Source: Candidatus Riflebacteria bacterium HGW-Riflebacteria-1
GTDB taxonomy: Bacteria; Muiribacteriota; Ozemobacteria; Ozemobacterales; Ozemobacteraceae
Length of the DNA stretch: 64,000 bases
Assembly: GCA_002839445.1 (NCBI GenBank)
Contig: PGYB01000004.1
Coordinates: 1-64,000, forward strand
Reading direction: 5' to 3'
The position numbers and the translations under genes were made by a program. Position 1 is the first letter of the stretch. Every line of letters begins with the position of its first letter. The notes under the pieces were generated by a model. The model made no database searches, was not told where the DNA came from, and worked only from the letters and a program-made list of their open reading frames with translations. Positions 37,001-45,757 of this stretch are shown one piece after another.

Positions 37001-37552
37001 TCAAAAAAGAATCTGCAGCAATTCTTCGAAGCTCACAAACTTGTTCTGATCCGGGAAGGTGCAGATTTGCCCGATTTTCTAGATTATCGCAAGTGGCACG
37101 ATATCGTTTTAACCGCGAAAACGATAAATGACAACACCGGTTCAGCGAATGACAAGGGCGTGACCCTGTCGCGCCGGGTTTTGAGCCTGGGCTCAGGAGG
37201 AGAGCAGTCGGTTCCCAATTATATTCTTCTGCTTTCTCTGGCCAGGGTTCATTTAGAGCACACCGGCTCAAAAATTCGAATTCTTCTGATGGACGAGGCC
37301 TTTTACGGCATAGATGCACAGCGTCGTGACGAACTTCTCGGTTTTGCCGACAGTCTTGGTTTGAATCTGGTGGTGGCGCATCCCGATCTCGACGGTGTGA
37401 CCGACAAGCTTGCGCGCACCACGACGCTGCTGGTCGAAAAAACTGCAGCGGGCGACGTTTACATCGGAGAATATGTATTTTCGCGCAAAAAGCCGGCTGG
37501 CCTTTTTGATGAGGCACCAGAAGAAGCTTCAGCTGAAATACGAATCAATTGA
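34079..37552 (+). CDS. jetC: JetC, SMC/MukB-like ATPase
   Basis: The 1157-aa protein is a classic SMC: Walker A GGNGSGKT at 33-40 near the N-terminus, long coiled coils on both sides of a hinge-like region (around LAELLNQEKIEYLPFYRL), ABC signature LGSGGEQ at 1037-1043 and Walker B ILLMDEAFYGID (D1072) near the C-terminus. It provides the ATP-driven loop extrusion in Wadjet. ATG 34079 lies within the last codons of jetB; the frame is open upstream to 34007, but that part overlaps jetB entirely. The TGA touches the ATG of jetD. Confidence 0.92.
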   Translation: MSKPFTLKRIRLINFHNFVNETISVNGHLFLIGGNGSGKTTVLDAVHFVLTAGRNMELNSAARMAGQPRRFGRKIQGVFLRYDLEKGARNAANTIGYAVLEFENPDGKKNCIGCGALAISMESVPDIWGFEVSGSLDDIELFRQENDGSYPLNQQELSARGQCRVYNRDRYINFIAGKFFASTSAYRDTMNLIAAGKSYRELVSRFQDQSELFRELLPPPDEEDYQRIRDSLKDIDNIQQQLEDQKTLIAALRNVQSQRDNVLEQREKEGRIKYLLACHSLDKAKKFCDEQKDLLKKNEAELQILNEKLKANVLEKQKSEIELAGLKNSDAFKNSVLLNNLENQLLERRNNCSNMRGLCEEARTSRKKLATDKDKLGQNICDYWQQLESCYLKFQDYCNFEEAFDKELFAKELKVYYCRWIERLKLKRSELVNRIGELKIRIEAIEKEMKILEKRILQMRSQEEAVPPAPGYLELAELLNQEKIEYLPFYRLIEPTDQLSDGLARVIEELVGPENLCAVFAVGNSHSRARAAVLAKPYNIPVIDCSPYSQQVPASPPSGIRQFLDFDDSFDHAAERFAAELLDRYHYYDSDQAFEKSDHQFCVSRSGLIRQQSAVRKVCCEVNRFIGSAARARAQLKKIEDLEIEINANNQQVIELRTARDAEIGRQKEIERDFEDINDLHPDRLMGFETQLRETDDKMKLAHQKIKRFEAEIADLELKIDANVNEIEVCKKALSGLNIEKDRARIAELEELCPRLEKESVELNRRLGSSQERQIKITGDIQSSQQHEGRCSSTLNVAIKELQRLKPELEDDQIHKYVFITRGGQQFKPENLENNLHEAGREFARMQERLKNTLLNDTMLQKNYGFSLDDETFAVVSNGRGLNEITLEREVEREKTSGILNEKNRVLFEELIINHIVRKLWQEEDSLKKTIEGMNRLLSGLKFGNTVYHFSMNLRKEFKEFRELVHQYADYNTESKKNLQQFFEAHKLVLIREGADLPDFLDYRKWHDIVLTAKTINDNTGSANDKGVTLSRRVLSLGSGGEQSVPNYILLLSLARVHLEHTGSKIRILLMDEAFYGIDAQRRDELLGFADSLGLNLVVAHPDLDGVTDKLARTTTLLVEKTAAGDVYIGEYVFSRKKPAGLFDEAPEEASAEIRIN

Positions 37553-38815
37553 ATGAACGATTTAACCGAAAAAATTAAAAAGTCTGGCGGTCTGCGCCGC
37601 TTTGTCGAAAGTTTGCTCGACAGAATTGATCGCACTGGCAATATACCCGGTTCTTTTTCGCATACTGTTCAGGCAACTGCCGATGCCGATGCGGTCAAGT
37701 GGTTTTTCGGGCCGCTCTGTGTCAGTGTAAATGGCGATAAAGTCAGTTTGAATCTGAAAAAGATCGCCGGCGACCCTGACGAATTTGTTGCCCGGCTTTA
37801 TCAGGCGCTTGGTCGCAGCCGACAGAACCTTAAAGAAGAGAGCCGGTCTCTGTCTGAAATGGTTGCCGAGTTGCTTAAAAAGTTTGTTTCGGCTGATTCA
37901 GCGATTTTGTCTGAATATGTACATTCTGAGTTGGAAAAATTGTGGCAGGGCCGGGGTGAGCTGCTTGCAATGGCCAGACAACAGGGCCTCGCAGTGCTTG
38001 AAAAGCATCTTGCCTGTCTGCAAAGGGGCTTGAACTTTCTTGAAGCGAGTTCTGTGCCGGTTCGCCTGTCGCGCTTTGGTCTTGAAGTAAATGGCGATAC
38101 CAAGAGCTGCCGGTCTGGCAGCCCGTTGCTTAAAACCTTTGCCCGTCTGCTTTATCAGTTTTCTTCGGTAATCAGGCAGGAAGTCGATCTTTCTGAGCCT
38201 CAGAACGAATCTGAAAAATTGCGGCTGACGCTTGAACAGACCGGTCTGCAGCTCGATGGCTCGGCAAATCAGTTTCAGGTTTTCGGTAATCTGGTTCTTA
38301 TCAAGAACGGCGAACGCTTTGATTATGTAAATAAGCATGCATTGTTTGGTGAACCGGTGGTATTGACCTGCGCCCAGCTGGAAAAGGCAAAAATAGCTGA
38401 GGTTCCGCGCCAGGTTGTGACTATCGAGAACGAAACCACGTTTTTTGAATACGCGCAAAATGCAGACCCATCAAAGGAACTGGTAATCTGCAGCATGGGC
38501 CAGGCTAACCGCCTGCTGGTAAAGTTTCTGGAACAGCTCAAAGGCTTTGTAGACTCTTTTTATCACTGGGGCGATCTCGATCGCAGCGGAGTTTTGATTC
38601 TCGACAGCCTGCGCCGGCGCAGCGGCTGCGATATTCAGCCGCTGAAAATGAACTCAGAAACTTTTCTGGCCAATAAAGGCAAGGGCCAGGCGCTTTCTGA
38701 AGAAGAAAAATACCGTCTCGAATCCCTTCTGCGGCGCCGCCCCGATATTATCTGCAATGATCTGCTGAAAACCATACTCGCTCACAATTTATGGATCGAG
38801 CAGGAAAACCTCTGA
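37553..38815 (+). CDS. jetD: JetD, Toprim-type nuclease subunit
   Basis: The 420-aa protein has a helical N-terminal arm domain and a C-terminal Toprim domain of the DUF2220 type: the first acidic residue in VVTIENETTFFEYA, the DxD in YHWGDLDRSGVLILDSL, then LKMNSETFL. In Wadjet, JetD makes the cut when loop extrusion stalls on a small circular DNA. The ATG follows the jetC stop with no gap. All active-site acids visible in known JetD are present, so the operon looks intact and functional. Confidence 0.88.
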   Translation: MNDLTEKIKKSGGLRRFVESLLDRIDRTGNIPGSFSHTVQATADADAVKWFFGPLCVSVNGDKVSLNLKKIAGDPDEFVARLYQALGRSRQNLKEESRSLSEMVAELLKKFVSADSAILSEYVHSELEKLWQGRGELLAMARQQGLAVLEKHLACLQRGLNFLEASSVPVRLSRFGLEVNGDTKSCRSGSPLLKTFARLLYQFSSVIRQEVDLSEPQNESEKLRLTLEQTGLQLDGSANQFQVFGNLVLIKNGERFDYVNKHALFGEPVVLTCAQLEKAKIAEVPRQVVTIENETTFFEYAQNADPSKELVICSMGQANRLLVKFLEQLKGFVDSFYHWGDLDRSGVLILDSLRRRSGCDIQPLKMNSETFLANKGKGQALSEEEKYRLESLLRRRPDIICNDLLKTILAHNLWIEQENL

Positions 38816-38933
38816 GCGATCACCTTCGCCATCAGCGTCAAGACGTTGGCAAGCATTAAAACGCCGTATTCGGTAAAAACGCGCTTTGCGTATCTTCGAC
38901 CACCATGTTTCTCTTTGTTGATCGCGCTATGCA

Positions 38934-38964
38934 AACTTGAAGTCACAATTTGTGACCTCAAGTT
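38934..38964. terminator. Bidirectional terminator hairpin between Jet and hsd operons
   Basis: AACTTGA-x-GTCAC pairs with GTGAC-x-TCAAGTT around an AATTT loop, with one mismatch. A T-rich run follows on the plus strand. It sits between convergent jetD and hsdS and can serve both. Confidence 0.7.
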
Positions 38965-39022
38965 TTCTTCTGGAATCTGTTGTTTCGTTTGTAATTCACG
39001 GCCATTTAAATGACTTTTTTAA

Positions 39023-40714
39023 TTAAACCTTCGCCATCAGCGAATTGAGCAGGCCAGCCTGCTTTTCGGTTTTATCGGTAAGACGCCGCTCAAGTTTGTC
39101 GCAAAGCGCCATCAACTGATCGACTTTCTCTACAATCCGCTGTTGTTCTAAAGAAGGAGGCAGGGGAAAGATATAATTAATTAACTTTTCACCAGGAAAA
39201 TGCTTGATTGTAGCTCCTGTGAAGTATCTATTCAGATTGCCGGTAAATGCATCGACTTTTAAACAAATAGCTAAATACTTCACTTCAATCCCAGGATAAG
39301 GTCGGACTCGATGCAAGGCTTTTTGAAAATATATTTCTCTTGAAGTTTCATTCCAGATCGCACATCTACCGGGCTCTCCACCTTCGCATATTAACAAATC
39401 GCCAGGAAGGATTTTGAACTCATCCAATTCTGATGTCTCAAACTTCATTTCCTTTATATCGCTAAGATCAAAACGTGCCCATTGAACATTGGTGTTTCTA
39501 AGATATGGTTTACAAATGCCTTTGTTTTTTGATTTATCAAGCATCTTACCGAGTCGCGAGTATCCTGTTGTCCCCATTTTTGACCAGCACCAAGTTTTCG
39601 GTATGGTGAAGGAAAATTCTTCGGGTTTGATGGGGGGGAGGGGCTTGGAGGGTTTGATTTTGCCTTCTTTGATCAGGCGTTTTTTTTCGGCTTCGATTTC
39701 TTTTAATAGCTCGCTGGCGGGCTGGTCGTTGGGGTCCTGAGGCACGAGTCTGCCCATGACGGCGAGCTGGAGAATGGCTTTGCGCAGTTCGGCGACGTTT
39801 TCTTTTACTGAATAGAGAGAATCGAAGTTGCCGGTGATGAAGCCCCATGCGGCGGCAAAATCATCGTCGCTCTTTGCCGAAAGAAGCTGATCAATTGCCG
39901 CAGCATGAATTTTCAGGCGCTTTTCTTCACGCTCATTGCGCAATTTTTCGAGCTCATCAACCCTCGCCATCAGCTGATCAATTTTCTCCACAATCCGCTG
40001 TTGTTCGTTTTGCGGTGGCATAGGTATGGTTATGCTTGCCCATTTTTGCTTATTAATAATTGGGGTGGCTGAACCACCGGCTAAGGCGAGAACTTTCTGC
40101 TGGAAGAAAGGTGCAGCCAAGGCAAAAAACATAAATCTAAAATTAACTGCTTTGAAAGGCGTTAGAGCGTTAATCTGTTGATTACATGTTATTTGCACTT
40201 CATTGATTGCGTGTTTGCCAATGCTGCCACCTATGCAGACCATGATTACTGAATTTTTTTCTATTAATCGTCCCTTTAATAGTCCGGCTGGAGAAAGGCC
40301 TTCACCTGAATAATCGATTTTATTGTCTTTTATAGAACCAGGGCCAATAAATGGGATGTGATTGCCATAGTTCGTTTTATTATTGGTTGGCGGTGTTGTC
40401 CCTGTTTGTGCTATTCCTAGGTCACCAAGTCTAACCAGAAACCATTTTTTTTGTGTTTCAAGGGGGATTTCTTCTGGTTTGATGGGGGGTAGAGGTTTTG
40501 AAGGCTTGATTTTGCCTTCTTTGATCAGGCGTTTTTTTTCGGCTTCGATTTCTTTTAATAGTTCGCTGGCGGGCTGGTCGTCTGGGTCCTGGGGGACAAG
40601 CTTGCCCTGCATGGCCAGAGTCAGTATCAGTTCGCGCAACTTTTTAATGCCGTCAGGCGCGTCAAATGCGGTGTCAAAATGCTGCTCAAGCAGTCGGGTG
40701 GTTTGTTTATTCAT
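39023..40714 (-). CDS. hsdS: Type I restriction-modification specificity subunit HsdS
   Basis: HsdS reads the two halves of the target site for the type I enzyme. The 563-aa protein has two target-recognition domains (about residues 75-230 and 350-520). Each is followed by a conserved helix with QQRIVEKIDQLMARVDELE or QQRIVEKVDQLMALCDKLE. Each is preceded by a copy of the same linker (GKLVPQDPDDQPASELLKEI and GRLVPQDPNDQPASELLKEI). ATG 40714 has GGAGGGCGGCG upstream; the frame is open 17 codons further but without a ribosome site. The linker copies are nearly identical in DNA. It is the last gene of the hsdR-hsdM-DUF1016-hsdS operon. Confidence 0.92.
   Translation of the reverse strand: MNKQTTRLLEQHFDTAFDAPDGIKKLRELILTLAMQGKLVPQDPDDQPASELLKEIEAEKKRLIKEGKIKPSKPLPPIKPEEIPLETQKKWFLVRLGDLGIAQTGTTPPTNNKTNYGNHIPFIGPGSIKDNKIDYSGEGLSPAGLLKGRLIEKNSVIMVCIGGSIGKHAINEVQITCNQQINALTPFKAVNFRFMFFALAAPFFQQKVLALAGGSATPIINKQKWASITIPMPPQNEQQRIVEKIDQLMARVDELEKLRNEREEKRLKIHAAAIDQLLSAKSDDDFAAAWGFITGNFDSLYSVKENVAELRKAILQLAVMGRLVPQDPNDQPASELLKEIEAEKKRLIKEGKIKPSKPLPPIKPEEFSFTIPKTWCWSKMGTTGYSRLGKMLDKSKNKGICKPYLRNTNVQWARFDLSDIKEMKFETSELDEFKILPGDLLICEGGEPGRCAIWNETSREIYFQKALHRVRPYPGIEVKYLAICLKVDAFTGNLNRYFTGATIKHFPGEKLINYIFPLPPSLEQQRIVEKVDQLMALCDKLERRLTDKTEKQAGLLNSLMAKV
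39654..39709. repeat. hsdS internal direct repeat, copy A
   Basis: These 56 bases are identical to 40506-40561. The next base differs and 19 more match. The similar region spans about 120 bases and encodes the linker before the second recognition domain. Confidence 0.88.
40506..40561. repeat. hsdS internal direct repeat, copy B
   Basis: This copy encodes the linker before the first recognition domain and is identical to 39654-39709 over 56 bases, in the same orientation. Recombination between them would delete or swap a recognition domain. Confidence 0.88.
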
Positions 40715-40742
40715 CGCCGCCCTCCACTTTCTGCATTTCAAA

Positions 40743-40765
40743 TTGTCCAACAGGCTGTTGAACAA
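40743..40765. repeat. Palindromic element in hsdS-DUF1016 gap
   Basis: TTGTCCAACA-GGC-TGTTGAACAA, arms pairing with one mismatch. The CAACAGGCTGTTG core equals that of the element at 41572-41594 in the neighbouring gene. Confidence 0.65.
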
Positions 40766-40797
40766 TTTTGTTCTCTTCGATCAGGCTGGCGGTCTGC

Positions 40798-41892
40798 TTA
40801 TGCATGCTTGTCCTCCAGTTCCTTTTCGATCTGTTCGATGCTTGGCAGACTGGTTTGCAAAGTTTCAGGAAGAGCACGAGTCAGTTCAAAACCCGAAACG
40901 CCTATGGGCTTGTCAATGCCACGCAGGGCATACTCTGCCAGAATGCGGTTAGGCTGCTGGCAAAGAATCAGGCCAATGGTGGGCTTGTCAGTTTCATGAC
41001 GCAGCTTGTCGTCAACTACACTGCAATAGAAGTTCATCTTGCCGGCATATTCTGGCTTGAAATCGCCGCGCTTCAGATCGATCACTACGTAACAGCGCAG
41101 CTTCAGGTGGTAAAACAACAGATCGATATAGAAATCCTGTTCACCTACGTTAAGATAGTATTGTCGGCCAACAAATGCAAATCCCTGCCCCAGTTCAAGC
41201 AGAAACTTTTCAAGATGAGCTATAAGTCCGGTTTCCAGCTCACGCTCATGAAAACCAGCTTCAAGTGTCAGAAAATCGAAAAGATAAGGATCTTTAAGCG
41301 TCTGCTGAACCATGTCTGAATCAGGTGGTGGCAGTCGCTCTGAAAAATTGCTGACAACCTGTCCCTGCCTCTTATGAACCGCAGATTCAATCTGCATTAC
41401 CAGAATGTTTCGGCTCCAGCCATTTACAATCGCAGCCTGCATATACCATTTACGGGTATCCAGATCTTTAACTTTAGTAATAAGGATCCCGTGATGCCCC
41501 CATGGCAACGACAAGATCAGGTCTTCCGGTAAAAGTGCAACAGGTTGCTGCACTTTTACCGGGGTTTCAATTTGTGCAACAGGCTGTTGCACAATTGGCA
41601 AATTAGAATATTCTCGATAGAAAGCCAGCATTTGTTTTATATTCCGCTCAGAAAAACCCTTTTCTTCAGGCAACTCGTTGTGAAGATCGCGAGCAAGACG
41701 AGGAATAACGCCGGCTCCCCAGCCTTCGTGACGCTGACGGTTATCGATGAGCCCGCCAATTTCCCAGTAAAGCCTGATTAGCTCCGCATTAACGGAAAGC
41801 ATGGCACGAGTCTGGGCAATACGAATTCTCTGCTTGATATCAGATAGCAAAGAAGCATAGTCAGCGGGCAAACCGGAACTCCCTTTTCTCAT
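40798..41892 (-). CDS. DUF1016/YhcG-type PDDEXK nuclease family protein
   Basis: The 364-aa protein has the DUF1016 layout: an N-terminal helical domain (LLSDIKQRIRIAQTRAMLSVN, LIRLYWEIGGLI, RNIKQMLAFYREY) and a C-terminal PD-(D/E)XK-like domain with FYIDLLFYHLKLRCYVVIDLKRGDFKPEYAGKM, where D, D and K fit the nuclease pattern. The family often sits inside type I operons, as here between hsdM and hsdS, but its role in them is not settled. ATG 41892 overlaps the hsdM stop by four bases. The middle contains an inserted QQPVAQIETPVKVQQPVALL segment encoded by two palindromes. Confidence 0.85.
   Translation of the reverse strand: MRKGSSGLPADYASLLSDIKQRIRIAQTRAMLSVNAELIRLYWEIGGLIDNRQRHEGWGAGVIPRLARDLHNELPEEKGFSERNIKQMLAFYREYSNLPIVQQPVAQIETPVKVQQPVALLPEDLILSLPWGHHGILITKVKDLDTRKWYMQAAIVNGWSRNILVMQIESAVHKRQGQVVSNFSERLPPPDSDMVQQTLKDPYLFDFLTLEAGFHERELETGLIAHLEKFLLELGQGFAFVGRQYYLNVGEQDFYIDLLFYHLKLRCYVVIDLKRGDFKPEYAGKMNFYCSVVDDKLRHETDKPTIGLILCQQPNRILAEYALRGIDKPIGVSGFELTRALPETLQTSLPSIEQIEKELEDKHA
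41526..41562. repeat. Perfect 14-bp-arm palindrome inside DUF1016 gene
   Basis: CCGGTAAAAGTGCA and TGCACTTTTACCGG are exact reverse complements around a 9-nt loop. The hairpin encodes part of the VQQPVALLP stretch between the two domains. Confidence 0.85.
41572..41594. repeat. Perfect 10-bp-arm palindrome inside DUF1016 gene
   Basis: TTGTGCAACA-GGC-TGTTGCACAA, ten bases from the larger palindrome. It shares the CAACAGGCTGTTG core with the intergenic element at 40743-40765. Confidence 0.82.
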
Positions 41893-43340
41893 TCTCCGCC
41901 CTCCAGGCAGGCCACCAACTCGGATTTGAGGGCCTGCTGTACGGCTTTGAGCTGCGCGACGATCTGCTGATATTCGGCCATCAGCTCATCGGGGTCGCGG
42001 TGATTGACTTCGGTCACATGCGGGTTTTTACAGTCGAGATTGTAGTTGCGGGCAACGATTTCTTCGACCGGCACTTTCCATGCGTGTTCACTGGTTTTGC
42101 GTTTGTTCCACCATGCTTTTTCGCGGTCGAACTCTTCTATGGTCAGCGGCTTCGATCGAGAATACGATTTGTAGCCTTCCGGATACGGATGTTCAAAGAA
42201 CCATACATGCTTTGTCGGCCCACCTTTTTCGAAGAACAGTATGTTGGTGTTTATGCCGGTATATGGGCTGAAAACACCTTTTGGCAATCTGACGATGGTA
42301 TGCAGATTGAATTCTTCGAGCAGTTCGCGCTTTAACGTGGTTTTAACGCCTTCGCCAAAGAGAAAGCCATCGGGCAGAACCACTGCCGCACGGCCGGTGT
42401 CATGCTTGAGAATATGCATGATCAACGCCATGAACAGGTCGGCGGTTTCCCTTGTCTGATATTTTTTCGGAAAATTGTTTTCTATGCCGTCTTCTTCCAT
42501 GCCGCCGAATGGGGGATTGGTAATGACCACATCGACCCGGTCTTTCGGGCCATAGTCTTTCAGCGGCCGGCTCAAGGTGTTGTCATGACGAATATTGGTC
42601 GGAACATCAATTTCATGCAGCATAACATTGGTCATTGCCAGCATGTGCGGCATCGGCTTCTTTTCGACGCCATGTATGTTTTTTTCGATAATTTTCTTGT
42701 CGGCAGGAGTTTTTACCTGCTTTTGCAGATGCTCGATAGTGTTCACCAGAAAACCGCCGGTGCCACAGGCCGGGTCAAGAATGCTTTCGCCAAGCTGAGG
42801 ATTGATGATATCGACCATGAATTTAGTCACAGCGCGGGGTGTGTAGTATTCTCCGGCGTTTCCTGCAGCCTGCAGATCGGAGAGAATCTTTTCGTAAATG
42901 TCGTTGAAAAGATGGCGATCAGTTGTAGAGTTAAAGTCGAGATCTACTTCAATTGAATTGATGACCTGGCGCAGCAGAGTGCCTGATTTCATGTAGTTGT
43001 AGGCATCTTCGAACACGCCGCCTACCACTTTGCCGTGCGGTGTGACGCCGGCGGTGATAGCCAGCTTCTTAAGCGCCGGAAACAGATTATTGTTAACGAA
43101 GTCGATCAATTCGTCCCCGGTAATTCCTTCAGGGTTTTTCGCCCAGTTTGCCCACTGAAATCTGGTCTGTAATGGCGATTTATAGCCGGGAACAGTGATT
43201 TTCCACTCTTCTTCGCGATCGTCAAAAATCTTGAGAAAAAGCAGCCATGCCATCTGGCTGATTCTCTGGGCGTCACCGTCGACGCCGACGTCTTTGCGCA
43301 TTATGTCCTGAATGGTTTTGATAAGAGTGGTGATTGACAT
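41889..43340 (-). CDS. hsdM: Type I restriction-modification methyltransferase HsdM
   Basis: The 483-aa N6-adenine methyltransferase has an N-terminal helical domain (LIKTIQDIMRKDVGVDGDA), AdoMet motif I ILDPACGTGGFLV near residue 187, and catalytic NPPF in VVITNPPFGG near 273. C-terminal helices end in YQQIVAQLKAVQQALKSEL. GGAGAT stands before ATG 43340. The order hsdR, hsdM, DUF1016, hsdS with 23 nt or less between the first three indicates one transcript starting at hsdR. Length and motifs are normal for the family. Confidence 0.94.
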   Translation of the reverse strand: MSITTLIKTIQDIMRKDVGVDGDAQRISQMAWLLFLKIFDDREEEWKITVPGYKSPLQTRFQWANWAKNPEGITGDELIDFVNNNLFPALKKLAITAGVTPHGKVVGGVFEDAYNYMKSGTLLRQVINSIEVDLDFNSTTDRHLFNDIYEKILSDLQAAGNAGEYYTPRAVTKFMVDIINPQLGESILDPACGTGGFLVNTIEHLQKQVKTPADKKIIEKNIHGVEKKPMPHMLAMTNVMLHEIDVPTNIRHDNTLSRPLKDYGPKDRVDVVITNPPFGGMEEDGIENNFPKKYQTRETADLFMALIMHILKHDTGRAAVVLPDGFLFGEGVKTTLKRELLEEFNLHTIVRLPKGVFSPYTGINTNILFFEKGGPTKHVWFFEHPYPEGYKSYSRSKPLTIEEFDREKAWWNKRKTSEHAWKVPVEEIVARNYNLDCKNPHVTEVNHRDPDELMAEYQQIVAQLKAVQQALKSELVACLEGGE

Positions 43341-43363
43341 GTATTTATATCTCCGTTATTTGA

Positions 43364-45757
43364 TCAGGCGCAGTAAAGAGCTTTTTCCAGTTCCTGAAGC
43401 GCATTGTGGTAATTATCGAGTCCGCCAAAGCCTTTGATGATCTCGACCGGGGTGCCGAAATCCTTGAACGGGTCGATGGTAAGAATCTGGGTCTTTTCGA
43501 TGTTTACTACGCCTTCGTCGGCGTATTTGTCGAGAAGAGCTTCAAGCACCTTGCGGGCCTGATCGCCGTATTTGCTGAAGTAGTTTTTCTTTTTCACGTT
43601 CTCAGCCCGTTCTTTGCGGGTAAGCGGTGGCTTATCCCAGGCGATGTGACAGATTATGTCGAATGGGTCGAGATCTTTGCCGATTTCTGCTTCCAGTTCC
43701 TCAAAGAATATACCATGAGTAGCCAGTTCCTCGATGATAACCTGCTTTTTTTCGGCGCTGTTCCAGCGGGTAAGAAAGTCATCGAGTGAAGTAAATTCGG
43801 TCGCCAGAGCTTTGCGGGTGTAATCTTTCAATGATTCGGTAATAAGCTTGCCATCGGCGTCAAAGTATTGCACACGCTCAGAGGCCACTTTTACCGCAAC
43901 ATCATTTACATAGTATTTTTTTGGTGGCCCAGATGGCGGGTTTTCAAGCCAACCACCGGTATTTCCGCCATCGTTGCCGGTTTCGGTGCCATCTGTGCTT
44001 TCTTCGCCAGTTGGATACTCATTGTCTGTATCGGGTTCTTCATCATCAGGCGGTGCTACAGGTTCACCTGGTCTGGGTTTATAAACCGACACGGGGTCGC
44101 CATCGAAATTCGGGTCGGCAAACAATTCGGTGGCTTTCTTGAAATCCATGATAGTGAAGAAATACTTGTTGAAGTCTTCGTTGATTCGGGTGCCACGGCC
44201 GATGATCTGTTTGAATTCGGTCATTGATTGAATTCTCTGATCGAGAACGATCAGTTTGCAGGTCTGTGCGTCAACCCCGGTGCTCATGAGTTTTGAGGTC
44301 GTGGCGATAACCGGGTAGGTTGATTCGGGAAAAATGAAGTTATCGAGTTCGATTTTGCCTTCTTCGTTGTCGCCGGTTATTCGCATGACATACTTTGAAT
44401 TCTTTGCTACCAGGTCGGCATTCTGGTTAGCCAGTGCCTGGCGCATGCGCTCGGCATGGTCGATGTTGTCGCAAAAGACGATGGTTTTGTCGAAACGGTT
44501 GGTCAGGCGTAGAAACTCACTGATTTTTTCAGCAACCAGCTCGGTGCGTTTTTCCAGAACCAGGCTTTTATCCATGTCTTTAAGATTATAGATGCGATCT
44601 TCAATGATGTTGCCGTTTTTGTCGAGCATGTCTTTAGACGGTCGCCAGCCGGAATCTTTGTCGATATCTATGCGCACAACCTTGTATGGGGCAAGAAAGC
44701 CGTCATCGATGCCCTGGCGCAGCGAATAGGTGTAAATCGGTTCGCCGAAATAATCGATGTTAGAGACATCTTTGGTTTCTTTGGGGGTTGCGGTAAGGCC
44801 GATCTGAGTGGCCGGTGAAAAATACTCGAGAATCTGACGCCAGTTTGAATCTTCGGCGGCGCTGCCGCGATGACATTCATCGACAACGATCAGATCAAAA
44901 AATTCAGGGCTGAACTGCTTGTAAATGTTCTGTTCTTCTTCGGTGCCGGTAACAGCCTGATAAAGTGCCAGATAGATTTCATAAGACTTGTCGGCATGGC
45001 GATTTTTTATTTTGGTCATTGCCGGGCCGAACGGTTTGAAATCGTTGGTCATAGTCTGGTCAACAAGAATATTGCGGTCGGCGAGAAAGAGAATTCGCTT
45101 TTTGGTCTTGGATTTCCAGAGCCGCCAGATAATCTGAAAAGCGGTGAAAGTTTTGCCGGTACCGGTTGCCATGACCAGTAGAATGCGATTCTGACCATTG
45201 GCTATCGCCTCAATGGTTTTATTTATGGCAAGGAGCTGATAGTAGCGGGGCGTCTTGTTGCTGCCGTCGCTGTAGTAATCCTGGGTTATCAGCGCTTCCT
45301 GACTTTGTGTCAGGTTTTTGTTGCCGGTCAGCATTTTCCAGAGTTCATCAGGTGATGGAAACTCTTCAAGACTGAGTTCTGTTTCGATTTTTCCATCAGT
45401 TACGAGTGCGTTATGGAACAAAAAGCCATCACCGTTAGAACTGAAAACAAACGGAACCTGCATCATTTCTGCATAGCCCAGTGCCTGCTGCATTCCGTCG
45501 CCAACGGTGTGATTATTGTCTTTGGCTTCTACTATGGCGATTGGCATGTTGGGCTTGTAAAAGAGAACATAATCAGCTCTTTTGTTTTTTGCCCGGCTGT
45601 GCATCTTGCCCCGCACAATGATGCGGCCGTTGGTAATGTTGAATTCTTCGCGGATCTGGGTGTTAATATCCCAGCCTGCTTTTTCAATTGCCGGTGTGAT
45701 GAATTTGGTGCAGATGTCACGCTCTGAAAACTGTTTCTTGTTCATTCTGCGATTCAT
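43364..45757 (-). CDS. hsdR: Type I restriction endonuclease subunit HsdR
   Basis: The 797-aa protein has an N-terminal nuclease domain ([20 protein letters not shown], the D and E-x-K of PD-(D/E)XK) and a superfamily 2 motor. The motor shows [13 protein letters not shown] near residue 200, VVDECHRGS near 292, GLTATP, and [13 protein letters not shown]. An acidic low-complexity insert near residues 570-610 ([20 protein letters not shown]) precedes the C-terminal domain. Size and order match the EcoEI-like HsdR group. Two starts are possible, 45757 and 45745; AGAGGA touches the first, so the second is also credible. It cuts unmodified DNA after translocation. Confidence 0.92.
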   Translation of the reverse strand: MNRRMNKKQFSERDICTKFITPAIEKAGWDINTQIREEFNITNGRIIVRGKMHSRAKNKRADYVLFYKPNMPIAIVEAKDNNHTVGDGMQQALGYAEMMQVPFVFSSNGDGFLFHNALVTDGKIETELSLEEFPSPDELWKMLTGNKNLTQSQEALITQDYYSDGSNKTPRYYQLLAINKTIEAIANGQNRILLVMATGTGKTFTAFQIIWRLWKSKTKKRILFLADRNILVDQTMTNDFKPFGPAMTKIKNRHADKSYEIYLALYQAVTGTEEEQNIYKQFSPEFFDLIVVDECHRGSAAEDSNWRQILEYFSPATQIGLTATPKETKDVSNIDYFGEPIYTYSLRQGIDDGFLAPYKVVRIDIDKDSGWRPSKDMLDKNGNIIEDRIYNLKDMDKSLVLEKRTELVAEKISEFLRLTNRFDKTIVFCDNIDHAERMRQALANQNADLVAKNSKYVMRITGDNEEGKIELDNFIFPESTYPVIATTSKLMSTGVDAQTCKLIVLDQRIQSMTEFKQIIGRGTRINEDFNKYFFTIMDFKKATELFADPNFDGDPVSVYKPRPGEPVAPPDDEEPDTDNEYPTGEESTDGTETGNDGGNTGGWLENPPSGPPKKYYVNDVAVKVASERVQYFDADGKLITESLKDYTRKALATEFTSLDDFLTRWNSAEKKQVIIEELATHGIFFEELEAEIGKDLDPFDIICHIAWDKPPLTRKERAENVKKKNYFSKYGDQARKVLEALLDKYADEGVVNIEKTQILTIDPFKDFGTPVEIIKGFGGLDNYHNALQELEKALYCA

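Noticed and set aside
40383..40952. Plus-strand 189-codon frame opposite hsdS
   Set aside because: It is the shadow of the hsdS recognition domain, with no ribosome site and no recognisable protein.
42402..42956. Plus-strand 184-codon frame opposite hsdM
   Set aside because: It overlaps the methyltransferase catalytic core fully and has no coding support of its own.
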